DNA of 64,000 nt, from NCBI GenBank assembly GCA_947169115.1, contig CAMVOK010000016.1, positions 1-64,000 of the forward strand, in the 5' to 3' direction. Position numbers and translations under genes: made by a program. Of the stretch, positions 55,720 through 64,000 are shown in pieces (position 1 is the stretch's first letter; each line of letters begins with the position of its first letter). The notes beneath the pieces were generated by a model. It was given only the letters and a program-made list of their open reading frames with translations. It had not been told where the DNA came from and did not search any database. Source of the DNA: an uncultured Prevotellaceae bacterium (lineage in GTDB: Bacteria > Bacteroidota > Bacteroidia > Bacteroidales > Bacteroidaceae).

Positions 55720-57978
55720 TTAATCCTGCTTTAGCCAGCGGTCGAGCCAGGCGAAATAGGTGCGTTGCCAAAGAATACCATTTTGGGGCTTCAGCACCCA
55801 GTGGTTTTCGTCGGGGAAGATGAGTAACTGTGCCTCTATGCCTCGCATACGGGCTGCGTTGAAGGCAGACATGCCTTGGGTGGCATTGATGCGATAGTCT
55901 TTTTCGCCGTGGATACAGAGGATGGGGGTGTCCCACTTGTCCACAAAGCGATGGGGGGAGTTGTCGTACGTTTTCTTGGCACGGGCAGTCATATCCTTCA
56001 CCCAGGGAGCATCGTCGTACTCCCAGTTTGAGAACCAGTTCTCCTCGGTTTCTGTGTACATGGCTTCAAGATTGAAGGCACCGTCGTGTGCAATGAAGCA
56101 TTTGAAGCGCTTGTCATGATGGCCAGCCAGATAATAAACAGAGAATCCTCCGAACGAAGCACCTACGGCACCGAGACGGTCTCTGTCCACATAAGGCAGA
56201 TTTTCGCAAGCATCGTCAATGGCTGCCAGGTAGTCCTGCATGCACTGGCCCGTCCAGTCGCCCGAGATTTCTTCCTGCCAGGCAAGTCCGAATCCGGGAA
56301 GACCATGGCGGTTAGGGGCAATGACCACGTAACCCTGAGCTGCCATTATCATGAAGTTCCAGCGGTACGACCAGAATTGAGATACTGGACTTTGCGGTCC
56401 CCCCTCGCAGAAGAGTAGGGTGGGGTACTTCTTGTTGGGGTCGAAGTGAGGTGGTTTCACTATCCAATAATGCATGTCCTCACCAGTAGTGGTTTTAATC
56501 CAGCGGGCCTCGCTGGAGCCTGCTGCAATTTGATTGAGGATGTGGTCGTTCTCGTGAGTGACTTGGGTTAACTCGACGATGGAATCGCCGAGCACGTCAG
56601 CCAGATAGAGGTCTGCAGGGTGCATGTAGTTGTGCTGCTCAACCAACAACTTGGATTTGCCTGGCACCAATTGCAAGCTGCCAAAGTCTGCCTGGAAGTC
56701 TGAGAGTTGCTTTACATTGCCCTCAAGGTCTGTACGATAGAGGTTCTCTGTGGCATGCCAGACACCGAGGAAGTAGATGGTCTCGCTATCGTCACCCCAA
56801 ACGAAGTCGTCGACGTTGGAGTCGAAGGATTCAGTGACATATTGCGAAGTACCCTGTCCGAGGAAATAGACACAGAGTCGCATGCGGTCGGCCTCATAGC
56901 CATCGCGCTCCATGCTTGTCCAAGCGATGTAGCGTCCGTCGGGCGAGAACTTGGGGTTCTGGTCGTAGCCCACCTTTTGTTCGATGTAGAATCCTCCGTC
57001 TTCGGCAATCTCCTGTTCTGTGAACATGCCGTTGCCTTTCTTGTTCACCGTCTGGTCGGCAAGCGTGTGCGTGGGGTTCACTTCGGGAGCCACGTAGTCG
57101 CCCGTCTTGCATAGGTTCATTTCTTCACCGCTCTCAATGTCATAGAGGAAGATGTCGGAGTCTGTGGAGATGCTCATCTGGAGTCCTGTCTTCTTGCGGC
57201 AGGTGTAGGCAATCTGCTTCGAATCGGGGCTCCATGCCAGTTGCTCGATGCCTCCGAATGGCTCCATTGGGCACTCGTAAGGCAGCCCCTCGAGGATGTC
57301 CTTTTCTTCTCCTGTCTCCAAGTTAAGGAGGAAGGGGTGTGGAATTGACTCCACATAGTGATCCCAATGGCGATACATGAGGTCGGTCACCAGTCGTCCC
57401 GTAGCCTTTGGCAGGTCGCTGGGGTTCTCCTTGATGATGTCGTGATAGGGTATGTACTTGATGAGGATGACCTTCTTCTGGTCAGGCGAGAAGAGGAATC
57501 CCTCCACTTTGCCATCCGTCTTGGTCAATTGCTTGCGAGCATAACCCTTCATCTTTAACCCTTCACCCTTCACCTTCATGGTCCAAACTTCGCCCTCTTT
57601 GGCAAATGCCAGCTTATCGTCACTAAGCCATACGGGGGAAGAACCAAGGCCGAGGAAAGTCCCTTCCTGACCTCCCCGAGGGGAGGAAATAACATCCCCC
57701 TCGGGGGATAAAAGGGGGGCTGTATAGATTACCGTATTGCTGCGGTTCTCTTCCACGCTGTAATAGCTGACTTGGTAGGCCACTTGCTTGCCATCGGGAG
57801 AAACAGCATAAGAGCCTATTCTGCCCATGGCCCACAGGGCTTCAGGTGTCATTACGTCACTCTCCAACTGGATGTCGCTTCGCGTGATGATATTCTCGTC
57901 TTGTTTAGAACAGGATGCCATGATAATCAATGCTAGAACACAAAACCATTTACCATTTAACCATTTACGATTTACCAT
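55720..57978 (-). CDS. S9 family prolyl-oligopeptidase/DPP-like lipoprotein with three repeat-derived segments
   Basis: The 752-aa serine peptidase has an N-terminal beta-propeller (YAVSPDGKQVAYQ-type blades) and a C-terminal alpha/beta hydrolase domain. The catalytic residues lie in GASFGGFS (Ser), EKDYRIN (Asp) and DENHWVL (His). It resembles dipeptidyl-peptidase 5. Its lipobox IIMASC (Cys23) suggests outer-membrane anchoring. Three parts are repeat-coded: the first 11 residues (MVNRKWLNGKW) from a GGTAAATGGTTAAATGG repeat, residues about 89-108 (SPEGDVISSPRGGQEG) from a double palindromic element, and residues about 134-145 (MKVKGEGLKMKG) from a GTGAAGGGTTAAAG-type repeat. The catalytic domain is untouched. 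Confidence 0.93.
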   Translation of the reverse strand: MVNRKWLNGKWFCVLALIIMASCSKQDENIITRSDIQLESDVMTPEALWAMGRIGSYAVSPDGKQVAYQVSYYSVEENRSNTVIYTAPLLSPEGDVISSPRGGQEGTFLGLGSSPVWLSDDKLAFAKEGEVWTMKVKGEGLKMKGYARKQLTKTDGKVEGFLFSPDQKKVILIKYIPYHDIIKENPSDLPKATGRLVTDLMYRHWDHYVESIPHPFLLNLETGEEKDILEGLPYECPMEPFGGIEQLAWSPDSKQIAYTCRKKTGLQMSISTDSDIFLYDIESGEEMNLCKTGDYVAPEVNPTHTLADQTVNKKGNGMFTEQEIAEDGGFYIEQKVGYDQNPKFSPDGRYIAWTSMERDGYEADRMRLCVYFLGQGTSQYVTESFDSNVDDFVWGDDSETIYFLGVWHATENLYRTDLEGNVKQLSDFQADFGSLQLVPGKSKLLVEQHNYMHPADLYLADVLGDSIVELTQVTHENDHILNQIAAGSSEARWIKTTTGEDMHYWIVKPPHFDPNKKYPTLLFCEGGPQSPVSQFWSYRWNFMIMAAQGYVVIAPNRHGLPGFGLAWQEEISGDWTGQCMQDYLAAIDDACENLPYVDRDRLGAVGASFGGFSVYYLAGHHDKRFKCFIAHDGAFNLEAMYTETEENWFSNWEYDDAPWVKDMTARAKKTYDNSPHRFVDKWDTPILCIHGEKDYRINATQGMSAFNAARMRGIEAQLLIFPDENHWVLKPQNGILWQRTYFAWLDRWLKQD
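57541..57580 (-). repeat. GTGAAGGGT-type slippage repeat inside the S9 peptidase gene
   Basis: On the coding strand the sequence GGTGAAGGGTTAAAGATGAA is like the intergenic units at 19215-19290. It is translated as KVKGEGLKMKG in the propeller. Confidence 0.78.
57659..57723. repeat. Double C-rich palindromic element inside the S9 peptidase gene
   Basis: Two perfect palindromes, CCTCCCCGAGGGGAGG (57671-57686) and ATCCCCCTCGGGGGAT (57694-57709), lie within one element with outer arms GTCCCTTCC and AAAAGGGGGGCT. The frame is open across both. Confidence 0.9.
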
Positions 57979-58008
57979 TTTTTTACCATTTAAACATTTA
58001 TCATTTAC
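57940..58008. repeat. ACCATTTA slippage repeat forming the S9 peptidase start
   Basis: Units of (A)CCATTTA(A/C)... run from the gene gap into the coding region. The ATG at 57978 and the next ten codons are made of this repeat, which is the reverse complement of the type at 23420-23548. Confidence 0.85.
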
Positions 58009-58043
58009 TCCTCCCCCTCGGGGGAGGTGGGGAGAGGGGCTCT
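58009..58043. repeat. C-rich palindromic element (intergenic, near-consensus)
   Basis: CCTCCCCCTCGGGGGAGG with the arm TGGGGAGAGGGGC is the most complete copy in the window. It ends at the stop codon of the DUF1846 gene. Confidence 0.88.
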
Positions 58044-59506
58044 CATTTCTTCTTTACGGGGTCGCAGGTCAGTCCACAGCCAAGTTTCCTGAATATTTTA
58101 CGGTCAACCTCGCTTAACAGCACAGTAGAGTGGACTTGACAATCACGAAGTTTGGGCAGTTGCTCAAGTGCTTTGCGACAATTCTCGTCATGGGGGGATA
58201 GTACGGACAGGGCCACAAGTACCTCATCGGTATGCAGACGGGGATTCTTACCTCCCAGATATTCAGTCTTTGTCTTCTGTACGGGTTCTATCAGGCTCTG
58301 TGGAATGAGTCGAATCTCGTGATCAATGCCAGCCAGATGCTTTGTTGCATTGAGGAGTAGAGCTGCACTGCATCCCAACAGAGTGGATGACTTGGATGTG
58401 ATGATGGTGCCATCCTCCAACTCTATGGCAGCAGCTGTATGTCCCGTCTCCAATTTCCTTTCGTAGGCAGCGGTCGTTACAGGACGGAAAGCTGTAGTGA
58501 TTTTTGCCTGGTTGAAAAGCAGTCGTATCTTGCTCACTTCCTTTTCGTTGTCTGCCCCATCTGCCATTTTATTGGTAGCGGCATAGTAGCGGCGGATGAT
58601 TTCATCCTTTGATGCTTTGCTGCATACCTCGTCGTCGGATATACAGAAACCTACCATGTTTACGCCCATGTCCGTGGGTGACTTGTAGGGGTTTTCTCCA
58701 TAAATACCCTCGAACAGTGCATTGAGGACGGGGAAAATCTCGATGTCGCGATTGTAGTTGACTGCCGTTTTTCCGTATGCTTCCAGATGGAAGGGGTCAA
58801 TCATATTTACGTCGTTGAGGTCGGCAGTGGCCGCCTCGTAGGCGATGTTAACGGGATGCTTCAGTGGGAGATTCCATACGGGGAAGGTCTCAAACTTAGC
58901 ATAACCGGATCGAATGCCACGCTTGTTCTCGTTATAGAGTTGAGAGAGACAAGTTGCCATCTTGCCACTACCAGGGCCTGGGGCAGTGACTATGACTAAT
59001 GGATGTGTGGTCTCCACATAATCGTTCTTTCCAAAACCTTGGTCGCTGGCAATGATATCCACATTATGAGGATAGCCATCAATGAGATAATGAACATAGG
59101 ACTTGATGCCCATACGTTCCAGGCGGTGGCGGAATTGGTCGGCAGTGTGCTGACCATTGTAATGTGTGATGACCACACTGCCTACCGTGAACTGCCGTTG
59201 CATAAACTCTTCGCGAAGTCGGAGAACGTCTTCATCGTAGGTGATGCCCAAGTCGGCACGTATTTTATTCTTTTCAATATCTTCGGCACTGATGACGATG
59301 ACAATTTCCAGTTGATCCCTTAACTGGGCAAACATGCGGAGCTTGGAGTCGGGTTTGAAACCAGGCAATACACGCGATGCATGGTGGTCGTCGAAGAGTT
59401 TGCCACCCAGTTCCAGATATAGTTTTCCATCGAACTGTGCGATACGCTCACGTATGTGCTCACTTTGTATCTTGAGATACTTCTCGTTGTCGAAACCTAT
59501 CTTCAT
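58043..59506 (-). CDS. DUF1846 domain protein
   Basis: The 487-aa cytoplasmic protein matches DUF1846 over its full length: MKIGFDNEKYLKIQSEHI at the start, DGKLYLELGGKLFDDHHASRVLPGF and a P-loop-like region VTAPGPGSGKMATCLSQLY. Structures of the family show a nucleotide-binding fold, but no reaction is firmly assigned. It is transcribed after yidC with a 29-bp gap. The stop region abuts a palindromic element. No unusual insertions were noticed. Confidence 0.93.
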   Translation of the reverse strand: MKIGFDNEKYLKIQSEHIRERIAQFDGKLYLELGGKLFDDHHASRVLPGFKPDSKLRMFAQLRDQLEIVIVISAEDIEKNKIRADLGITYDEDVLRLREEFMQRQFTVGSVVITHYNGQHTADQFRHRLERMGIKSYVHYLIDGYPHNVDIIASDQGFGKNDYVETTHPLVIVTAPGPGSGKMATCLSQLYNENKRGIRSGYAKFETFPVWNLPLKHPVNIAYEAATADLNDVNMIDPFHLEAYGKTAVNYNRDIEIFPVLNALFEGIYGENPYKSPTDMGVNMVGFCISDDEVCSKASKDEIIRRYYAATNKMADGADNEKEVSKIRLLFNQAKITTAFRPVTTAAYERKLETGHTAAAIELEDGTIITSKSSTLLGCSAALLLNATKHLAGIDHEIRLIPQSLIEPVQKTKTEYLGGKNPRLHTDEVLVALSVLSPHDENCRKALEQLPKLRDCQVHSTVLLSEVDRKIFRKLGCGLTCDPVKKK

Positions 59507-59535
59507 CTTACATTTGGCATTTGGTCGTTTAGTAT

Positions 59536-61401
59536 TTAGTGCTTACGCATCTTTTGCTGCTCTTCAGCCATCTTCTGCATGGCCTCCAGTCTGGCAGCCA
59601 AGCCACCCATCTTCTTGGGGTCGTTAGCATGGCGAGCCTTATAGTCATCGAGTTGAGCACGCAATTTTTTGTCGTCAGTGAAACGACGGAGTGCCCACAT
59701 AATGAGGATGGTGGTCAGTCCACTGAGGAAATAGTAGTAGGAGAGACCTGATGAATAGTCGTTGAACATGAAGAAGAAGGCAACTGGCATGATGCCCATC
59801 ATCCACTGCATCATCTTCATCTGTTGTTGCTGTTCGGCCGACATCATGGCATTGCTCTGTTGTTGACGCATGGAGATGAACGTGTTTACAATGTTGGTTA
59901 CAGAGAACAGAAGGCAGAAGATGCTGATGTGATTGCCGATAAGCCAGAGGTCTTTGCTCCAACGGATGATATCGTCGTAGGCACTGAGGTCGTCGGCCCA
60001 AAGGAAACTCTGTCCGCGAAGTTCAATGGCGTTGGGGATGAAGTTGAAGAGGGCAATCCAGATGGGCATCTGTATGAGCATAGGCAGACAGCCACCCATG
60101 GGCGAGACTCCATATTGCGAGTAGAGTTGCATCATCTCTTGTTGCTTCTTCATGGCATCCTCCTGTTTCGGGTATTTGGCGTTGATTTTGTCCATTTCGG
60201 GTTTCAGAACACGCATACGGGCACTGGCCAAATAACTCTTCTTTGTTGCAGGATAAACCAAAGCCTTAACGATGAGGGTGAGCAACAACAGCACGATACC
60301 CATGTTCAGACCAAAGCCTGTGAGCCAGTCGAAGAGGTAAAGGATGAAGAAACGGTTAATCCATTTAACGATAGGCCAACCGAAATATACGAGATTCTGT
60401 AGCTCTAAATCCTTGTCTGAGAGACTGAGTTTGTTGGTCGCCTTCAGGGTATGGAAGTCGTTGGGACCTAAGTAAAACTGCATTTCGGTTGGTTGCTTGC
60501 CTGTGGGGTCAAACTGTGTCTGCATCTGTGCACGGTACAGTTTCAGGTAGCCGCTGTTTTTTTCTTGTGGCGTGCTAGTAAGACTAACATTCTTGAAGTC
60601 TTGATGAGCAATGATAAGGGCAGAGAAGAACTGGTCCTTGAAGTCAATCCAGTCCAATGACTTTTCAATGTCCTTGGAAACGTCTTTCATTTCATCAAGT
60701 TTCTTGGTTCCTTCGTCCTTTATTTTATAAGTCAGTGCAGCATAGCGGTTCTCGAACGAGCCACCCTTTTCCTGCTGCTGGGCTAGATTCTCCCAGTAGA
60801 TGTCGATTGTGTTCATCGATGGGGCAAACAGATTGGCAATTCCTTCGCTCTCGATGATGAAGTCGAGCATGTAAGAATCGGGCTGTAGATGATATTTCAG
60901 GTTAAGAGAACCACTGCCAATGGCTGCGGTTAGTGTTAGTGTGCTATCTGTTTGTTCTGTGGCTTGGAAGTAAATTTCGTCACTGGATATGTTCTCGTTT
61001 TTGGCTGCCATAGCATAGCGGAATTTGCTTTCTTCCTTCGAGAGCAACACCACATCCTGCTTCTCTTGATTCTTATATTCCTTCAGAGTGGCATTTTCCA
61101 ACACGCCACCCAGGGTGCTGATGCCTACAGAAAGATGTTCGTTCTGCAACGTGATGGTCTCTGCTGTCCCTTGTTTAACTGCAAAGAATGCCGACGTGCT
61201 GTCCACAATTTCCTGTTTTTCCGTATTGGCTTCCATGGCTTTCTTTTCCAGTTCTGCCTGCGCCTTTGCTTGTTCCACCTGTGCGATGCTGTCCTGACGT
61301 GCCATCTCTGCCAATTGTGCTTCGCTGGGACGGCTCCAGTAACTGAAGCCAATCATTACTAATATGATTAGAATGAATCCTGTGATAGTGTTTTTGTCCA
61401 T
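59536..61401 (-). CDS. yidC: Membrane protein insertase YidC
   Basis: The 621-aa insertase has an N-terminal transmembrane segment (TGFILIILVMIGFSYWS). A charged helix and the large periplasmic P1 beta-sandwich domain follow (about residues 80-350). The conserved five-helix core includes LVYPATKKSYLASARMRVLKPEM and GCLPMLIQMPIWIALFNF. The C-terminus is basic, as expected for ribosome contact. It inserts membrane proteins alone or with SecYEG. A -7 box TATATTTG is seen 49 nt upstream. Confidence 0.96.
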   Translation of the reverse strand: MDKNTITGFILIILVMIGFSYWSRPSEAQLAEMARQDSIAQVEQAKAQAELEKKAMEANTEKQEIVDSTSAFFAVKQGTAETITLQNEHLSVGISTLGGVLENATLKEYKNQEKQDVVLLSKEESKFRYAMAAKNENISSDEIYFQATEQTDSTLTLTAAIGSGSLNLKYHLQPDSYMLDFIIESEGIANLFAPSMNTIDIYWENLAQQQEKGGSFENRYAALTYKIKDEGTKKLDEMKDVSKDIEKSLDWIDFKDQFFSALIIAHQDFKNVSLTSTPQEKNSGYLKLYRAQMQTQFDPTGKQPTEMQFYLGPNDFHTLKATNKLSLSDKDLELQNLVYFGWPIVKWINRFFILYLFDWLTGFGLNMGIVLLLLTLIVKALVYPATKKSYLASARMRVLKPEMDKINAKYPKQEDAMKKQQEMMQLYSQYGVSPMGGCLPMLIQMPIWIALFNFIPNAIELRGQSFLWADDLSAYDDIIRWSKDLWLIGNHISIFCLLFSVTNIVNTFISMRQQQSNAMMSAEQQQQMKMMQWMMGIMPVAFFFMFNDYSSGLSYYYFLSGLTTILIMWALRRFTDDKKLRAQLDDYKARHANDPKKMGGLAARLEAMQKMAEEQQKMRKH

Positions 61402-61450
61402 ATACTTTGTTTTCTTCTATTATAAATGTATTGTTCTTAATTTTAAGTCG

Positions 61451-61458
61451 CAAATATA
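61451..61458 (-). promoter_or_regulatory. -7 box TATATTTG of yidC
   Basis: A TAnnTTTG match lies 49 nt upstream of the yidC ATG, divergent from the DUF3078 promoter. No clear -33 partner. Confidence 0.5.
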
Positions 61459-61501
61459 CAAAAAAAACTGGAAAGATGCCGTGGATTTACTATAAAATAA
61501 C

Positions 61502-61509
61502 TAACTTTG
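61502..61509 (+). promoter_or_regulatory. -7 box TAACTTTG of the DUF3078 gene
   Basis: A consensus -7 box lies 20 nt upstream of the ATG at 61530. The upstream region is AT-rich with no clear TTTG. Confidence 0.6.
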
Positions 61510-61529
61510 GGCCATAAATTTGAATACAG

Positions 61530-62933
61530 ATGAAGAAAAAACTATTCGTGGCTGTGGCTATGGCCAGCAGTGTATGCTTTGCACAAGAGAGTTTAACCGA
61601 CAGTATCACTACTCTTTATGAGCAGAAAATGTCGGAATTAATTGAGGCGTATGAATTGGATGCCCAACAGGTGGCCAAGCGGGCGGAAACCGTATCGCTT
61701 AGTCCCTATTATTTTCGTTTGATGACTCCCGGCACGTATTATAGCAGTGCCGTTCAGCAGATGATGAACATCGATTGGCCAGAGGCCGGTACTCCGGGTA
61801 AAACTCTGGTTCCTGCTGTGGAAGCTGTGAAAATGTCAGATCAGGTGTTGACAAACCTCTATGTACATAATCCTTCCTTGGTAACTTATACCGAGGCTCC
61901 CAGTGATGAGACTCCCATCTTGCGTGAGGAACTTGAGACCCCGATAACGGTTGTGGAACCCAAGTTGTCGGAAATGGCCGTAGATGTTGATTTGGATACA
62001 GAGGTGGCTGATACCGTTGCTTTTGTGGCAAAGAAACCCAATTTCTGGAAAATTTCAGGTAATGGTTCGTTGCAGTTTACCCAGTCTTATTTCTCCGAGA
62101 ACTGGTACCAAGGCGGTGAGAACAACTATGCGGGTATTGGTATGCTCACTCTGGAGGCTAACTACGACAATAAACAGAAGATTCAGTGGGACAATAAACT
62201 GGAGGCTCAACTTGGTTTCCAGACCGTTACCAACGATGAGCATAAGGCTCGTGTTACCAGTAACCTTCTTCGCCTGACATCGAAGATTGGTTATAAGGCC
62301 ATTAAGAACTGGTTCTATACAGGACAGCTGATGACTTATACGCAGGTGGCTCCTTTCTACGAAAAGAATCCTTTGAAAGATGATGGTTCCTACGATTTGA
62401 AGCCATGGAAGGCCCGTTTCGGTACTCCTTGGTATCTGACCCTCTCTGTCGGTATGGACTATAAGTACAAGAGTAAAAATGGAAAGGTTGACCTTTCAGT
62501 TTACGTTTCTCCCGTTGCTTATTATATGACTTATGTTGAGCGTTTAGGTGCTCTCAGTGGTAATCCGACAGCTCCGGATTATAACCCTCGTTACTATGGT
62601 GATATGTATGGTATCAACGAGGATGCCGACGGAATCTACACCTCACACTCATTCCACAAGTTCGGTCCTAACTTTACGATAAACTCCAAGATTCAGGTCA
62701 TGAAGAACGTATTGTGGACAAGTCGTCTCTACTGGTTCTCCAACTTCCACAGCACGCTGGTGGAATGGGAAAACACCCTCGACTTCACCATCAATAAATA
62801 TCTCTCGGCCAAGTTCTATGCCTATCCTCGCTTTGACGATAGTAGTACAAAATACAGGAACCCGAAGAAGCACAGAGGTGACTATATGATGTTCAAGGAG
62901 TGGCTGAGTCTGGGAGTGAGCTACAAGTTCTGA
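61530..62933 (+). CDS. DUF3078 domain protein, probable outer-membrane protein
   Basis: The 467-aa product has a short signal peptide ([18 protein letters not shown]), a helical linker and a DUF3078 beta-strand domain from about residue 170. It begins [31 protein letters not shown]. Alternating aromatic and polar strands end with SLGVSYKF, a typical outer-membrane C-terminus. Function unknown; members are widespread in Bacteroidetes. The 3' end overlaps the convergent engB gene by 13 bp. Confidence 0.9.
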   Translation: MKKKLFVAVAMASSVCFAQESLTDSITTLYEQKMSELIEAYELDAQQVAKRAETVSLSPYYFRLMTPGTYYSSAVQQMMNIDWPEAGTPGKTLVPAVEAVKMSDQVLTNLYVHNPSLVTYTEAPSDETPILREELETPITVVEPKLSEMAVDVDLDTEVADTVAFVAKKPNFWKISGNGSLQFTQSYFSENWYQGGENNYAGIGMLTLEANYDNKQKIQWDNKLEAQLGFQTVTNDEHKARVTSNLLRLTSKIGYKAIKNWFYTGQLMTYTQVAPFYEKNPLKDDGSYDLKPWKARFGTPWYLTLSVGMDYKYKSKNGKVDLSVYVSPVAYYMTYVERLGALSGNPTAPDYNPRYYGDMYGINEDADGIYTSHSFHKFGPNFTINSKIQVMKNVLWTSRLYWFSNFHSTLVEWENTLDFTINKYLSAKFYAYPRFDDSSTKYRNPKKHRGDYMMFKEWLSLGVSYKF

Positions 62934-63517
62934 TTGATAGATTCGATATAGTTTAGTACATCTTCGCGACCCAGACGGGTTTCGCTGCTTGTAATAAAAT
63001 GGGGGGGTAATTCCTCCCATTGTTCTTTTAGTGCATTCAGGTAAGCAGCCACATTGGTGTTTAGTTTGCTTTTGCTTAATTTGTCGGCTTTTGTGAAGAT
63101 GATGCTGAAGGGTATGGCGTTCTCGCCCAGCCATTCCATGAACTCAAGGTCAATCTTCTGGGGTTCGTGTCGGCTGTCGATGAGCAAGAAGAGGTTTACC
63201 ATTTGCTCGCGTTGCAGGATGTAGGAGTATATCATCTCTACCAGTTTGTCCTGATCCTTCTTGCTTCGTTTGGCAAATCCATAGCCAGGGAGGTCCACAA
63301 TGTACCATTCGTCGTTTATCCTGAAATGGTTAATGAGCATGGTCTTACCTGGGGTCGCGGAGGTCTTGGCCAGTCCGTTCTTTCCTGTAAGCATGTTTAT
63401 CAAACTCGACTTTCCTACATTGCTTCGTCCAATGAAGGCATATTCTGCCTCATGCGTTTGTGGGCATTGGCTTACCTGACTGTTGCTGACAATAAATTCG
63501 GCTTTCTTGATTATCAT
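62921..63517 (-). CDS. engB: Ribosome biogenesis GTPase YsxC/EngB
   Basis: This 198-aa GTPase has all G motifs: [10 protein letters not shown] (G1, about residues 30-39), the G2 region [15 protein letters not shown] (G3), TKADK (G4) and a late TSSE for G5. It acts in large ribosomal subunit assembly and is usually essential. The gene lies 4 bp after the aldose epimerase-like gene and converges with DUF3078, overlapping it by 13 bp. Confidence 0.96.
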   Translation of the reverse strand: MIIKKAEFIVSNSQVSQCPQTHEAEYAFIGRSNVGKSSLINMLTGKNGLAKTSATPGKTMLINHFRINDEWYIVDLPGYGFAKRSKKDQDKLVEMIYSYILQREQMVNLFLLIDSRHEPQKIDLEFMEWLGENAIPFSIIFTKADKLSKSKLNTNVAAYLNALKEQWEELPPHFITSSETRLGREDVLNYIESINQNL

Positions 63518-63521
63518 ATCT

Positions 63522-64000
63522 TTAGTCGGTGTTTACGGTTATCGTGTATTGGTGCACTTTACTTGTTGCCTTCTCAATGCTGTTCATGCAATATCGATTA
63601 CGGAATTCGCCATTGTACCCTTCGAGGTCACAGCTGCCCCACCAGGGTTCTATGCATACAAATGGGGCGCATCCGCCATTGGGAGCCCATAGGGCAAGAA
63701 CGGGAGAGTCGAAACTCAGTCTGACGATTTCTTTTTTGTCCTTATTATACAATACACACGTGTGTGCAATGCCTCTTGTGTCCAGAATGGTATCACAGTC
63801 GAAGGTGTGATGCCTTAGTGGAAGTAGTCCCTCTTCGTTCAGAGGTACATCGAAGGACCCTTCCGGCCATAAATAACCTCCAGGTCTCAGACCGTTACTT
63901 ACTAATTTGTCAGTAATGTCGAATCCCAAATAACCATGGGGATACTTGTCATTTTTGCTGTCAAAATCAGGTAGGTTAAAGGCTGGGTGCGCTCCTATCT
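63522..64000 (-). CDS. Aldose 1-epimerase family protein (C-terminal part, cut by the window end)
   Basis: The track shows 135 aa from a TTG codon, but the frame stays open to base 64000 and adds [15 protein letters not shown], the conserved aldose-1-epimerase (GalM-like) substrate-site motif with its His. Further matches are [21 protein letters not shown], where the Glu is catalytic. The enzyme would interconvert sugar anomers; the HPAFN type includes hexose-6-phosphate epimerase-like members. The true start lies outside the window. It is followed by engB after 4 bp. Confidence 0.88.
   Translation of the reverse strand, partial: IGAHPAFNLPDFDSKNDKYPHGYLGFDITDKLVSNGLRPGGYLWPEGSFDVPLNEEGLLPLRHHTFDCDTILDTRGIAHTCVLYNKDKKEIVRLSFDSPVLALWAPNGGCAPFVCIEPWWGSCDLEGYNGEFRNRYCMNSIEKATSKVHQYTITVNTD

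Noticed and set aside
3802-58008. Hypothesis that slippage repeats are always purine-rich on the coding strand and act as translation leaders
   Set aside because: The orientation is mixed: GA-rich upstream of lysA and the ABC permease, but pyrimidine-rich upstream of ftsE and downstream of the oxidoreductase start at 23357. No consistent rule holds.

Overview
This window looks like a chromosome segment of a Bacteroidales bacterium, most probably a Prevotellaceae member. The reasons are promoters of the TTTG-N19/20-TAnnTTTG type, an almost complete absence of Shine-Dalgarno sequences, many Bacteroidetes families (HU-HIG, DUF4286, DUF3078, DUF4468, DUF2264, BspA-like LRR, DKNYY, DUF1573) and secreted proteins with the Prevotella-type C-terminal tail (DL.GR......KGL.IK). 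I see no rRNA, tRNA, prophage, insertion sequence with a transposase, or CRISPR array.

Layout. 1-1513: a secreted lipoprotein and an HU-like protein on +, followed by a 22-bp repeat array. 1829-14157: a long minus-strand run, in transcription order DUF4286, ruvC, a double-ABC ATPase, a small exported protein, hisH-hisA-hisF-hisIE, ftsE-like, lysC, lysA, a glycosyltransferase, a DedA protein and an outer-membrane protein. 14158-19612: accessory stretch with an 887-aa secreted protein, two tiny paralogous peptides missed by the ORF track, a DUF4160/DUF2442 pair, a large hairpin and a repeat-dense kilobase. 19613-22306: DUF1573 and DUF2264 genes facing a BspA-like gene across a shared bidirectional terminator. 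22376-29554: Gfo/Idh/MocA oxidoreductase, putative porin and a ferredoxin-dependent 2-oxoacid oxidoreductase operon. 29572-34140: a MacAB-TolC-like tripartite export operon. 34255-40059: nuclease-helicase, lytic transglycosylase, uridine kinase, lipid kinase. 40299-45113: a 1289-aa repeat-built secreted protein and a DUF3298 lipoprotein. 45335-52433 (+): mfd, a DKNYY lipoprotein, then a sigma-54-type activator, lptE, a TPR-like protein and secG. 52499-61401 (-): dnaA, an MCE/MlaD protein, an amidase, an S9 peptidase, DUF1846, yidC. 61530-64000: a DUF3078 protein, engB and the C-terminal part of an aldose 1-epimerase-like protein cut by the window end.

Most of the genes are housekeeping: histidine and lysine biosynthesis, cell envelope assembly, replication and repair. 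The striking part is the repeat content. (1) A C-rich short palindromic element and several low-complexity repeats occur between genes and also in frame inside genes (dedA, hisIE, hisH, ruvC, DUF4286, mfd, the sigma-54 activator, lptE and, three times, the S9 peptidase), so repeat DNA is being turned into protein sequence. (2) At least five intergenic arrays with unrelated or partly related sequences share the same 22-23 bp pitch and contain partial palindromes. (3) Three genes have a -7 box whose last G lies exactly 9 nt before the ATG, predicting nearly leaderless mRNAs.
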